Source: Guyanagaster necrorhizus (taxonomy: Eukaryota; Basidiomycota; Agaricomycetes; Agaricales; Physalacriaceae). Taken from it: DNA of 64,000 bases. The stretch covers positions 240,283-304,282 of the forward strand of contig NW_025064890.1 in NCBI RefSeq assembly GCF_019112545.1, given 5' to 3'. The notes below the pieces were generated by a model. The model ran no database searches, was not told the DNA's origin, and saw only the letters and a program-made list of their open reading frames with translations. Numbering within the stretch: position 1 is the stretch's first letter; every line of letters begins with the position of its first letter. Of the stretch, positions 47,369-59,174 are shown one piece after another. Both the position numbers and the translations under genes were made by a program.

Positions 47369-50300
47369 ATATCAGACATTCTGGTTGCAGCTCTATATGA
47401 AGAATGAGATAAAGAGATTGTGCCATTATAGCTAATGACAATAATTATAAGAATGTGATATTGATATGCACATCTGACTATAGAGCTGAGAGTGATGCCT
47501 ATGCAGCAAAAAGAGAGAATGTTATAGTATTAGCAGATTGTGAAGTATCAAAAACATACTGACCTGAATGTCAAAGGTTCAAAAACTATACTAAAATTGA
47601 ACTGAAGCCCATTAAAGCTGCAAATGGCCAAATTTTCTATGTAATAGGAAAAGAGGATCTTTGACTATCACTTCTCATGAAAAAGAGACAGAAACCCATT
47701 ATTGCAAGTTTTTGAAATATATATGATGCACCAAAAATAGTCTACATCTTTATATCACTCTCACAAGTCAGTCACACTAGATTTTTCATCTATATTGAAC
47801 TCTCCAACCATATCATGTATATCTGCACACTATAGTCAGATGCTAGGATTATTACAAAAATCTCTGAAGCTAGTGGCTTATATATAATCTCAACCCCAAA
47901 TGCACAGCAAACTATAGCAGCTAAACCAGACATCACTATGGTGGCAGATAAGCTTAAGATGAACATCACTAAGCTACATAATATTTGTGCTCATTAAAGT
48001 CACACTGCTCTTTGCTGCATGTATATTGATGGCTATATCAAAGGAATTGAGCTTGATCTTAACTCCAAACTGGAATTTTATGAGATCTGTGTGAAAGCCA
48101 AAGTAAAGCATAAGCTATTCCCAAAATAAGGCTAATATAAATATATTGAAAATAACAGTAACAAGATTATCAGAGATCTGATGGGCCTGATGTTTGTGGT
48201 ATCACTAGAGAGAGCCTACTATGCCTGCACATTTCATAACCTACACACCCACAAATCAAAATTCAAATACTTATTAAAGAAATCAAATACCTTTAGATCA
48301 TATAAACATTATGAGATATGGATCAAAGTTTAGCAAGATATAGAGATCATTAAGATTCTTGATATGAATCAAAGGAGAGAATTCACTAGCAAAGAGTTTG
48401 ATCAGCATCTCAAATAGAAGAGGACTATTTGACATCTTAATATACATGATTTCCTACAGTCAAATGGAATTGCTGAACATTCAAACAGCTATCTGATAGA
48501 CATAACTGGAGCTTTCTTAATCAGTTTAGGGTTACTAAAATACCTCTGGACTGAAGCTCATCAGCATGCTGAATGGATCTACAACTGCATCTCAACAAAA
48601 GCAATACTATCAGAGAAAACCCTATTTGAGATGGCAACTAGCAGAAAGTCTAACATCTCAAGTCTTCACCCTTGGGAATGCCAATGCTGAATCTGAATAA
48701 AAGGCACCAGAAAAGTTTGGGGAGCATACTATCAAAACTTGCTTCATGAGTATTGATACTGAAGCCAAAGGCTGAAGAGTTTACTAGTCCAAAAAGTGAA
48801 AAGTCAGCATTGAACATGACATATATTTCAACAAGAATAATCTAACTCTGAAACCATTCATAGTCAAGAGAGAGGATGAAGATACTAACCCTATTGTCTT
48901 AAAGTCATCAACTGCTTTTAAATCCCTTAAAAACTTGTCAGATGAACCACTCACAGAAACTCATCCAGAGCATCCCAAATCTTCACTCACAGACATAGAA
49001 TCTGATCCTATTCCTCAACTCAGCTGCTTTAAGCAATCTGCAGCTCTGAAACCTGGTCAACTCACATCTTCAGACTTGCACAAATATCTCACTACAGCTG
49101 AAATTGCAGTAACAGTACTTAAAGACAAGTCAGAATCAGATAATGATAATGAATCAGATAGCTACTCACTAGTCAACTATGCTATAATAATAGATGTCAA
49201 ACTAGTAACTATGAAGGAAGCACTGAGTGGTTCTGATGAAGAGAAATGACATGAGTCAATGCTTGCAGAGATAAGGCAGTATGAGAAGAAGGAAGTATAA
49301 GAGTGATGAAAAGAGAAGATATTTCTATGGATATAAACATCATGGATATAAGGTTTGTCTATCAAGTCAGATGAAATGAAACTGACAAGCCTGAAAAGGC
49401 TAAGTTCTGTTTTGTAGTCTAAAGATTCTCTCAGATCTAAAGTATTGACTACTTCAATACTTATGCTCCAGTTGTCTGTCTTTTCACTCTCCACATCCTA
49501 CTCTCTATGGCTGCCTCTCAAAATGCAATTATAGACCAAGCTAATATCAAAAATATGTATCTACATGCTGATATCACTGAGAAAATCTATATCAAGTTCT
49601 CAAATAGATATGAAGAATTCTTCACAATTTTAGAACACCTCAAAGGCTAGAATATCTATGCTAAGCTGTGCAAATATCTGTACAGCACAAAACAAGCAGG
49701 ATGTGACTGATATCAGACCCTGAAGGCAACAATAATCTCTCTAGAATTCACTATTAGCAATGCAGATAAGACTATTTTCTACCAAATTGAATCAGAGACC
49801 AAATATACTATTGTCACAGTTGCCACAGATGATTTCACTATCATTACAGACTCTCAAAATGAATCAGACTGATTCAAACAAGAAATAGGCTCACATTTTA
49901 AGCTAGTTGATCTCAGACCTATACATTGGCTCTTGGAGATGCATATCACTCAGAACTGAAAAAGGCACACTATCAGCATTGGACAGCTAGCTTATATTGA
50001 TCAGATCATAAAACAATTTGGAGTTCAGAACATGGCATCATTTATGATGCTAATAGAAGTGAATCTTAATCTAAACTTGGATTCACCTTCTATATCCATG
50101 AAATCTGTTATGCCACATGAAAAAGCACTCTACTATAAGCTGCTAGAGTCTCTCATATATGTCACAGTTGGATCTCACCCTGAAATCAGCTATCTGATAT
50201 CAGCATTATCATAATTTATAAAAGACCTATATTTAACTCATTTAAAAGCTGGATTTTGAGTCCTCTATTATCTCAAGAGTATATGCAATTAATGGCTTGT

Positions 50301-50802
50301 AATCAGTGGTCCTGGCATCAGTTCTAAGGGCTATTATAATGCAGCATACACCAATCAGCCTGAGTGAAAGTCTATGTCTGGATTTGTCCTATTCATAGGT
50401 TAAGGTGCTGTTATATGAACATTGAGAAAGCAACCAATTGTTACTGTCTCCACTGGTGAATTAGAATATGTTGGACTCACACCAGCATTGAAGAACATGA
50501 TATGGCTTCACAAACTTCTCTCAGAGCTCCCTATCTTCATTGCAAACTCTTCTATTTATTCAATAAATTCTACTATTCACTTCTCTGATAGTCAAAATGC
50601 ACTTTCTATTGCCAAGGATTCAGTATTCTATAAACAAACAAAACATATTGGAGTTTGGTACTATTTCATTCACCAAACCATCAAGCAAGACCATATCAGA
50701 CTGATGTACTGCTCAACTGATAACATAGTTGCTGACATTCTCATAAAACTATTGGCTTGTCTAAAATTCAAGAAGTTTGTGGAGGCACTGAGCATCATAT
50801 AA
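47369..50802 (+). pseudogene. pol: Copia D2 Gag end and Pol (PR-IN-RT-RNase H)
   Basis: Copia gene order with integrase before RT. The protease/linker part runs 47440-47950. GAG-pre-integrase and integrase run 48000-48800 (FTSKEFDQHLK near 48385, NGIAEHSNSYL near 48465, HQHAEWIYNC). A Ser/Pro/acidic linker is open at 48935-49249. RT runs 49330-50270 (KLCKYLYSTKQAGCD, DDFTIITDS). RNase H runs 50330-50802 (VSTGELEYVGLTPALKNMIWL, FSDSQNALSIAK, then DNIVADILIK). Stops and frameshifts throughout. The same family as D1. Confidence 0.83.
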
Positions 50803-50829
50803 GCAAACCATTTATGTTTCAAGAGGGAG

Positions 50830-51154
50830 TGTTAGATGTAGGAACAGTATGATATGCACATATTCACTTATCTATTTGATATTTTTTTCTTTTTTAGCAT
50901 GTCACACTGTTCTGCACATCTCAGCTTTCAACCATAACACTGAGATGTGAGTACCTTCTATACATATTTATTCTTGACCATATTTACTTATCACCTATGT
51001 AGTAATATTATGACACTCTACTCTAGGTAAATAACATAGCTTTCAACTATAATGCTGAGATTAATGTTACAACATTCTATCCTAGCATCTATTCTCTTTT
51101 GAGACTTTTTTCTTCATTCACAACATCTACACTCCTATTTCATTAACTCTAACA
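50830..51154 (+). repeat. 3' LTR of copia D2
   Basis: 325 bp: TGTTAGATGTAGGAAC to AACTCTAACA, preceded by the purine tract AGAGGGAG. It contains a partly repeated ~115-bp segment (CTTTCAACCATAACACTGAG near 50930 and CTTTCAACTATAATGCTGAG near 51035) that is single in D1. Confidence 0.87.
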
Positions 51155-53670
51155 GATACCACTGACACATTCTCTATTATGACCTGCTAAACCTCTCTCT
51201 GGTCTCAGACTAGGAGAATGAGGATATTCCTGACAATTTCTTTAATGTAAAATCATTCTTTACCTCTTCTATTGCCTCTCTAGAGTATGGAATTGAAAAC
51301 TGTGCTCAAGACTCCCTTGATGCCTTCAGAATGGCTCCAGTCTATAACTCTCTATGTGATTCCTGAAAACAAAAGTCCAAGAAAATCAAGCCTTAACAGC
51401 AACTTTGATTCTGACAGTGAGGGCCACTCATACCAAGAAGAAAGGATAAAACCCCTAGATAACCTCCTTAAGCAAGATATTACAGATCTTTACTGAGATA
51501 TTGTGAGGGCCCATGAAGCTCAGCCAGTCAGAACCCAGTCAGAGTCTAAGGCTTGGCACAGTGCTGAGGAAGCATATAAAAGAGAATAATATAAAGAAGA
51601 AAACAGACAATAACAAAGAAGAGATCACTATGAGTAAGATGAGCATCATAGCAAACCTCTGAGTCTCTTCTAAGAGCCAAGTTGGGCAGGATTATTGACA
51701 AGCTAGCCCAGACTCAAGCCTCTCTCTCCCCTTGCAGTAGATTCCCTTCTCTAAACTCTTGATACACTTCTATCCACCTATAAAATCTGCTCTCTAACTC
51801 TGACCCACATTTCTGATGCAATCCTCTAATAATTCATCTGAAGCAGAGTTGTTGGAGTACTTTTCAATAAAATACTAACCAGTTTCAAGAGTATTGTGCA
51901 GTGGTAGAGGCAGCAGACAGCAGAGAAGAGTCCAGTGAGGGACTCCTCCAGCTTGCCTCTTCTGCTGACCTCAGACTCAGTATCCAAAGACAGCTCACCC
52001 ATGATAGTGAAGCTCTGGATGCTATTCATCTTTGACCCATCCAGCAACTTCTCCAAGGAGGACAGCAGAGACAACAAGAACAGTGAGAGAGATGATGACT
52101 AGGATGGGATGCCTTTTGACTGATCTAAGGGATTTTATAAACCCAAGAATGAAGAACTATTGAAAGAAAAAATACAGTGAAAAAGAGAGAAAGAATTTAG
52201 GAGAATATATCAGGAGAGGATCATAGAGCTTCCTCAAGATGTAGAATAGAGTATGACTTCACTAGAGAAAGAATACTTAGCAGTGACTAACATTGAAAAA
52301 ATTGATATTTTACAGTATAGCACTACAGAACAGGCTATGTTTCTGTACAACTGAGCCTATCCTGAAGACCCTCTGACCAATCTTCTGGATTATCAATCCT
52401 AGTTTAATATTTGACTAATGCCAAATATGCCATCCATTGCTCTAAAGTAGGCTGTTTATTTGGCACTGACTATCTAAACTATAGCTATGACCTTCATATG
52501 CTACTAGTGATCACAAACCTTATATATCAAAACCTCAACCAATTACTCCTAGAAGCTGAAGAAAAGCCAGCTGATAAAAGAACAACCCTCTGCTAATAAA
52601 GCTAGACCCAGGGATCAGACTGAGAGAGATGATCCTGAAGCCACTAGACAGGAGTTCATAGTCATCAATAGAAGGATTGTCAGAAAGCTAGATCAGGCCA
52701 CTGGGAGTTCAATTGCTGATGACCACTCTCTTTACTTATTCTCTGAATCATATCAGAAGATACCACCCTTTCACAACTACTTAAACCCAATAAGACCACT
52801 CACCAATGATTTGGTTCTTATCCAATACAAGCCTGATCTTTTCTTTAAGGTATATTTGACATATCTATCTGCCAATATCTATTAGGTTGCCTTCACTGCT
52901 TTATATTTTAAAGACAAGGCAAAAGTCTGATAGACTTTAAAAAGTTGAGACCTTTATTCCACAACCAGAAGGCACCATTGACTGTCATCCTGGCTGACCT
53001 TTAAATAGATGGTACACAAAAATCTATCAATCCAATGGTACAAGGGGTCCATAAGAAGATAAAGAATCTATAGATGGGAGAGCAAATGGCCAATGAGTAC
53101 TTTGACAAGTTTGAATGACTTGCTAAGCTGGCCAGACTCATTGACAATATTGAGGACAATGAATGTCTAGTGGAGTATCTGAAGAATGGTATTCCCTCCT
53201 CCTATACCAAAATGATCTCTGACATCAGCTTCAACATCCTGAAAAGATATGAGGAATGAAAGATGCAGATCATTATAATGAACAAGGAGCAGCACTGATA
53301 AAAGGCAGAAAATGCCTATTGGCAGGATGACAGAAAGCCCAGTCACCAAGGAAAAACTAATAGATCAATCCCTGCCAAGCCCACTACCCCCTCCTTCAAC
53401 TTCTATGCCCTCCTATTCTGCTCAGAAGACTGATATGGAAGTCACCTATACTGGGCAAGAGAAGTTCATGGATGTTGATAGGCTAAAGAAGAAGGGAAAG
53501 TGCTTCAACTGTGGAGAGAAAGATCACTTGTTCTAAAACTGTCTAAAGAAGAAATGAACCTGTGAGGAGATCCAGATGCAGATAGCTGAGTTGTGGAAAG
53601 AAGCTGACAGACTTGAAGAACTCAGAAAGGATATGAAGATTGAAGAGGTAAAAGATGAGGCTGATGAGTG
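51155..53670 (+). pseudogene. gag: Element F Gag, 5'-truncated
   Basis: Family-B Gag beginning abruptly after the copia LTR, so the N-terminal hydrophobic segment and the LTR are missing. Variable Ser/Asp/Glu-rich middle; capsid ~52840-53280 (NEYFDKFE, then LLAKLARLID-like); zinc knuckle at 53501-53542 (CFNCGEKDHLF, stop, NC), where a TAA replaces the CAA/Gln expected before the last Asn-Cys. Glu/Lys-rich tail. Confidence 0.72.
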
Positions 53671-54571
53671 AGTGATTCCACTCAGTCAGCCAAAGGATTT
53701 AATGATGTGTCTCAGAATACTGCTAGTTAGACTTATGCTAGCCTTATAAGTATCTATTTATATGCACATTCAAATATATCTGATCCTGTCATCTCAAACA
53801 CACTAAAGAAATTATAAGAATCTAAAACTCAATTGCCTATGAGCTGAACAGAGGGAGAGACCTCTGATAGTTGGCTAAAGCTGTTCAATACTGAATGGAT
53901 TTGGCAGGCTATCTGGAATACCAAAGATGAAGCTAAGGCCAAGACAGTTGGATGAGTTGAGAGGGCTCAAAAAATACATCTGGTGATAAAAGGCTACCAG
54001 AAAAGATCTTATTATTAAGATCCAGATTGAAACCCTAACCACTCAATCCACACATGCCATTACAACTCTAGTTGACAGCAGCTGCACTGGAAGCTCTATT
54101 AACCATGCCTTTATCACCAAGCACAACCTTTCCACTTGAGCCACTGCAGCTCTGATCTCAGTATATAATACTGATAGAATAAAGAACTAAGTGAAATTGA
54201 TTACTAAGTTTATCAAACTCCAATTAATGATCAGAGATCACTTGAAACAGATCAACTTGGCTGTGACTGAGCTGGAATCTAAAGAGATCTTTCTGGATTA
54301 TGACTGGCTTATTCAGCACAATCCACTAATCAACTGGAAGACCAGACAGATCACCTTTGCTTGATGCCAGTGTCACAAAATACTGTTTGAATTTCCTGAC
54401 AAAGATCCAAAGAACTGCTGGAATGAGAAAATAAAAGATGAGAAAATAATATTAGCTATAGACATGAATCATACAATCCACATCCAAGCAGTGCATCATG
54501 CTAATGATCTGGCAGCAAGGGTGAATGAAAAGAAGAAGATTAAAACTTTTGAGGAGATAGTATCTGAGTGG
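53671..54571 (+). pseudogene. pol: F Pol, protease part
   Basis: Protease near 54060 reads LVDSSCTGSSINHAF; as in E the active-site Gly has become Ser. The following region (NPLINWKTRQITFA near 54330) matches G at ~63700. It is interrupted after GTGG at 54571 by X2 and continues at 55956. Confidence 0.75.
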
Positions 54572-55955
54572 TGATATACAGAGTATATGTCTAGCTCTAT
54601 AATTTGCAAATTCTGCATAACACACTAGAATATGCTAGTAACTGAGGACCATTAGCCAGTAGAGGACTATGACTGAAGCTCCAAGCTGATAGTCATGCTA
54701 GTCACTAACACTAAGTCTAAAAGAGATTTTGTAAAATAACATGGCCTAAGAATAAAAATCCTAAGTCAGATTTAAACTTAGAAAAGTTCTGCATCACATC
54801 TTGGAAAATACTAAGTTCAAGTTGGACTTAGAAATGATACTTCAACTAGAGTCAATTCTACATGCCACTAAGACAAGTATATTCTAAGACAGCTAGAGGT
54901 AATACCATAGCCAGTTGTGGAGTATTGAGTAAGGATAGCATCATCCAGGAGTAGTAAGAAGAGGAATCCAATGATTTGTGGCTAGCACTCTGAGTTTTGA
55001 CTCAAATTTCTAAGTTCAAATTTTTTAGGTATCAGGTGATCTAAGAGACTTAGAATTGAGAGGAATAGAGTGAATAGAGCCAGTTGACCAGGTCTGATCA
55101 ATCAAGCTACTAAGAATAACTCAGAAGATTAAAACTCTGGGTAGACAGAAAGAAGTTAGATACTCACAGGCATTATAGGCTTAAAATAAAGCTGTGTGGT
55201 GGCCAGGTGGATCTGGGCAAGCTTAGGGGAGTCCAGAAGCACTGCCATTCTGGAATAATAGCATGATTCCGCTTTAAACAGAAGAAATACTAGTTTGAAT
55301 ACTTTATTTATAGATTCTGTATCTGTTGTTGATGTATAAAAGAAGAGAATGAGGGAAAATAGGAAGCAAGCAACCCACCCCCATGTTCAGGTCTTCTAGC
55401 CCACTGTAGCTAGTCTCTGAGACAATGGATTTTGAGTTCTGCTTCAACTTAGTGATTTATTTAAGTTGCTTTATCACTTAGAGAGGATTGAATTAGAATA
55501 ATAACTGTATTTTAGGTTTCAGATTAATTTGGGTTCCAAACTATAAGGGCTTTGGCATCAGAATACAAGTTCTTCAGTTTTGAGGACTGCTAGCCAGCCA
55601 AGAGTGCAGCTAGTCAAGTCTAAGCACTTGATAGACTTAGTATTTAGGTTTCAGAATATTTTAAGTTGATTTGGAGCATAATTTTGTGTTGATTCTAAGT
55701 CTTAATTATACTTAAACATTGCTATAAACTACTCTCATGAGTATTGCATCTTAGAAAGCAAGATAGAGTTAAATAACTGTCTTTATTGACTGTTTCTTTG
55801 ATTTTACTTAAGACTGCAAGAGTGCTTCTACCATACTCCAAACAACCAATCTCAACTGTATTTGGTGATTGTGTATTGAGTGGTTAGGTGTTGGTGTTTG
55901 AGAGTTCATTCCTCATTCACCTCTCTTGGTCACTTAGCCATTACCAAGCACATCA
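54572..55955 (-). repeat. X2: ~1.38-kb non-coding repeat, TSD GTGG
   Basis: Opposite orientation to X1 and X3. GTGG at 54568-54571 is repeated at 55956-55959, and removing X2 restores the F pol reading (SEW-...DF). Ends TGATATAC and GCACATCA. No gene. It carries the same CTAAGT/ACTTAG-rich sequence as X1 and X3. Confidence 0.85.
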
Positions 55956-57802
55956 GTGGGCATAAGACTTCTGTAACCTGTTCACTAAGGAGAGCTTCAA
56001 CAAACTACTGGAACTAAAGCCTTGGAACTATACAATTGAACTCATTCCTAATATCAGCACTAATCTTAATTGCAAGATCTACAATCTCAGCTTGCTGGAA
56101 TAGGTCAGACTAGATAAGTTCCTAGAGGAGAACTTGTCTAGCAGATGAATCAGGCCATTCAAATCTCCTATGGTATCTATCATTCTTCTTCTTTGTCAAA
56201 AAGAAGGATAGCAAACTCTGACTGGTCCAAGACTACTGAAAACTCAATAAGATGACAATCAAAAATTGTTATTCTCTTCTATTGATTTTTAAATTGATAG
56301 ATAAGCTATATGACATCTGGTATTACTCTAAGCTTGATGTTCAGTGAGAGTACAACAATGTGTGAATCAAAGAAGAGGATGAATGGAAGGCTGCATTCCA
56401 AACTAACTATAGACTCTTTGAGCTTACAGTCATGTTCTTTGGACTAACCAATTTATCTGCAACCTTCTAATAGATGATAAACAACATCTTCAAAGATCTC
56501 ATTGCTACAGAGAAGGTCACAATCTACTTGGATGACATCTTAATCATGTCAAAAGATTGAGATGAACACCAATACCTAGTCTGCCAAGTACTGAAGCTGA
56601 TGAAAAAACACAAGCTGTTTCTCAAAGCTAAAAAGTGCAAGTTTGAAGTGCTTGAAATCAAATACCTCAGAGTGATTATCAGTGAAGAAAGTATCTGGAT
56701 GGATCCTATTAAGGTAGCAGGAGTGATAGAATGGCTAAAGCTGATCAAGAAGAAGGAACTGCAGTCTTTTCTCAGATTTGCAAACTTTTACTGCTGATTT
56801 ATCTGAGATTACAGCAAAGTTGTCCATCTTATGATCTAACTCATAGAAAATGCCTCTAAACTTGGAAAATAGTCCAGCAAACTGCATTTAATAATCTAAA
56901 GAGGTGATTAGCTGAGGATATGATACTGGCAGTACCAACAGAAGAGAGGAAATTTTAAGTTAAAGCCAATTCAAGTGAGGAAGTGATAAGAGCAGTACTC
57001 TCACAGGAGCAGAATGGAAAATGGTGATCCATTGCATTTCTCTTAAAGACACTAACCACCACCAAATGCAACTACAAAATTTATGATAAAAAACTTTTGG
57101 CCATCATGCTGGCACTTGCTGAATAGAGGTATTACCTTATTGGTGCTATTCACACCTTCAAGATCTGAACCAATCATCAGAACCTATGCTATTTCTGATC
57201 ACTATAGAAGATCAACTGACAGCAAGCCTATTATATTATTGAACTTGCACAAAACTAATACATCCTACACTATAAGATAGAGACAGCAAACAAGAAGGTA
57301 AATCTATTGAGCTATAGGCCTGACCATAACCAGAGAGGAGAGGACAACAATAAGATAACACTCTTAAAGTCAGAACATTTTCAAGCTGTGATCATATCAA
57401 CAGAAGAAGAGGTCCATGAACAAATCAAGAGTGTGACATGACAAATGAAACTATAAGATCAGCAGATTACCTCCTTTATCAATCATGAACAGGGTATGAC
57501 TAAGTCAGGAGACTTGATTTTCTATGATGATTAAATCTACATTCTCTGTGATCATACTCTCTGAGGAGAGATTATCACTATGTCTCACAATCATATCATC
57601 ACAGGACATCCAGAGATCACAAAAACAAAAGAGCTGATCTTAAGGGAATACTGGTGACTAAAGCTAGGGCAGGATGTCAAGAGATATGTTAAAACATGCA
57701 AAACCTGCTAATAAACTAAGTCAAATATATAAGTATAAGCCACCTCACTTCATCCAAATGAGATTTCTATAAAACTATAGATATACACCTTAGCTGACAT
57801 GA
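55956..57802 (+). pseudogene. pol: F Pol continued (RT-RNase H-partial IN)
   Basis: RT resumes at NLFTKESFNKLL-like sequence; ELIPN near 56040, FFVKKKDSKL near 56195 and an intact YLDDILIMSK near 56525. RNase H spans 56940-57280 (YKIYDKKLLAIMLALAE). The integrase zinc-binding region is near 57580 (SHNHIITGHPEITKTKEL). It is cut at 57802 by the LTR of G. Stops throughout. Confidence 0.8.
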
Positions 57803-58257
57803 TGTTATGATTTTCCTTCTCTTTCTTTTTCTTTTGCCTTGCAACTCCTATTTATGCTTAGTCAGAGTGTTAAGACAAGTGTCTAAGACTATGAGACAAG
57901 GCTTAGTCATCACAACTAGCCAGTCCATCATTGTCTTTCGACATTGCCTAATAACACACAATCAGTCTTTTATATACAGTAATGATGCTTCAGCACAAAG
58001 AGCACAAAGGACAGAGAAACACATAATAAGTATGTAATATTATTAGAAACCCATGTACAGTATTTAAGGAGCTCATCATCACTGGTAAACCCCAGCTTTG
58101 AGCTAAAGTTTATAACTACTATTCTATCTTGAGTCAACCTTTTGACCTTGTGATACATTGGACCAGATATATGCTAGTGAACTCAGCTGATCTCTCAAAG
58201 TGCAAAGAAACACCTGTTTATTATATGTATCAGTTCACGTGATGTTTGGGCTTAACA
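57803..58257 (+). repeat. 5' LTR of element G
   Basis: 455 bp: TGTTATGATTTTCCTTC to GGGCTTAACA. TATTTAAGG box at 58061-58069; R motif AGCTTTGAGCTAA at 58094-58106, 33 nt downstream. Inserted in F integrase. Confidence 0.9.
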
Positions 58258-58258
58258 A

Positions 58259-58271
58259 TTAGCTCAAAGCT
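58259..58271 (+). promoter_or_regulatory. Primer-binding site of G (self-priming type)
   Basis: TTAGCTCAAAGCT, 1 nt after the LTR; the exact reverse complement of 58094-58106. Compared with B, two positions differ in both partners, so pairing is kept. Confidence 0.68.
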
Positions 58272-58312
58272 TCCTCCTTTCCTTTTTCAAGCCCAATTGT
58301 GCTGAGAAACCA

Positions 58313-59174
58313 AATGCTCCTCTCTGACAACAACAACCCTAACTTCAACCATGAGTTCTTTGAACTCCTCACTTCTATCATCAGAATATTGATAGGATTA
58401 TTGGTGATCATCCAGCTGTGCCAGGGATGCTATTCAATCACCACCTGAGCCTTCAGACATTACAACAAGTTTTTACACATCCAGCACATACTACAAAACA
58501 TAACCCCTGACCTCCCACTTTATGACATCCCCAAATCCCAACAAACATCTCACTAGCCCCTGACAAGCTTCTTACCAGAAGCAGGGCCTAGCAGCTCACA
58601 TTAAGAGGATGTTTAAGAAGAAGAGGGACATCAATATCCTCTCTGATGACTTAGCAAAAATCACAACCCTGGTCTCACAGGGTTCTGAAACCCATAGGTC
58701 CATAGACTCCCACCAGACTATAAAGACAAGAAGATTCTGAGAGACTTCTTTCAGCAGTCCTCCTCTTCTGACCCTACCCCTGCCTCTCCAACTGAAGGGA
58801 TTGGTAACCATGCCAGAGACTTTCAGTTTCACTTGGATAGCTGGAAGACCCTGATGCATGACTCCTGGAAGCTAGCCTTGCAGCCCTGCCACAACTCCCC
58901 TCTGCTCTATCAGGACAAGCAGTGGGATGAGGAGGACTTCCTTGGCCTGGCTTCACAATGAGTAGCATAGAAGAGAGGTATAAGACAAAGTCATCCACCA
59001 ATACTTCTCCATCTGAGACATGAATGTTCCATTCAACTACAACAAAGCCATCAGACAAGAAGAGCAAAGACAGCAAACCACACTGCAGCCAGTTCACAGC
59101 AAGCTTGAGGAGTACATCATTGAAAGCAGGCAAAGAAGGTGGGAAGCCAAAGAATATGACAGGCAGCATCATGA
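58313..59174 (+). pseudogene. gag: G Gag, N-terminal part
   Basis: ATG at 58313 (MLLSDNNNPNFNHEFFELL) followed by the hydrophobic run ILIGLLVIIQLC at ~58380-58420, as in B and E. The next part is Pro/Ser-rich with stops. Near 59040-59170 it becomes Gln/Glu/Arg-rich (coiled-coil-like), where X3 interrupts it. Confidence 0.75.
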
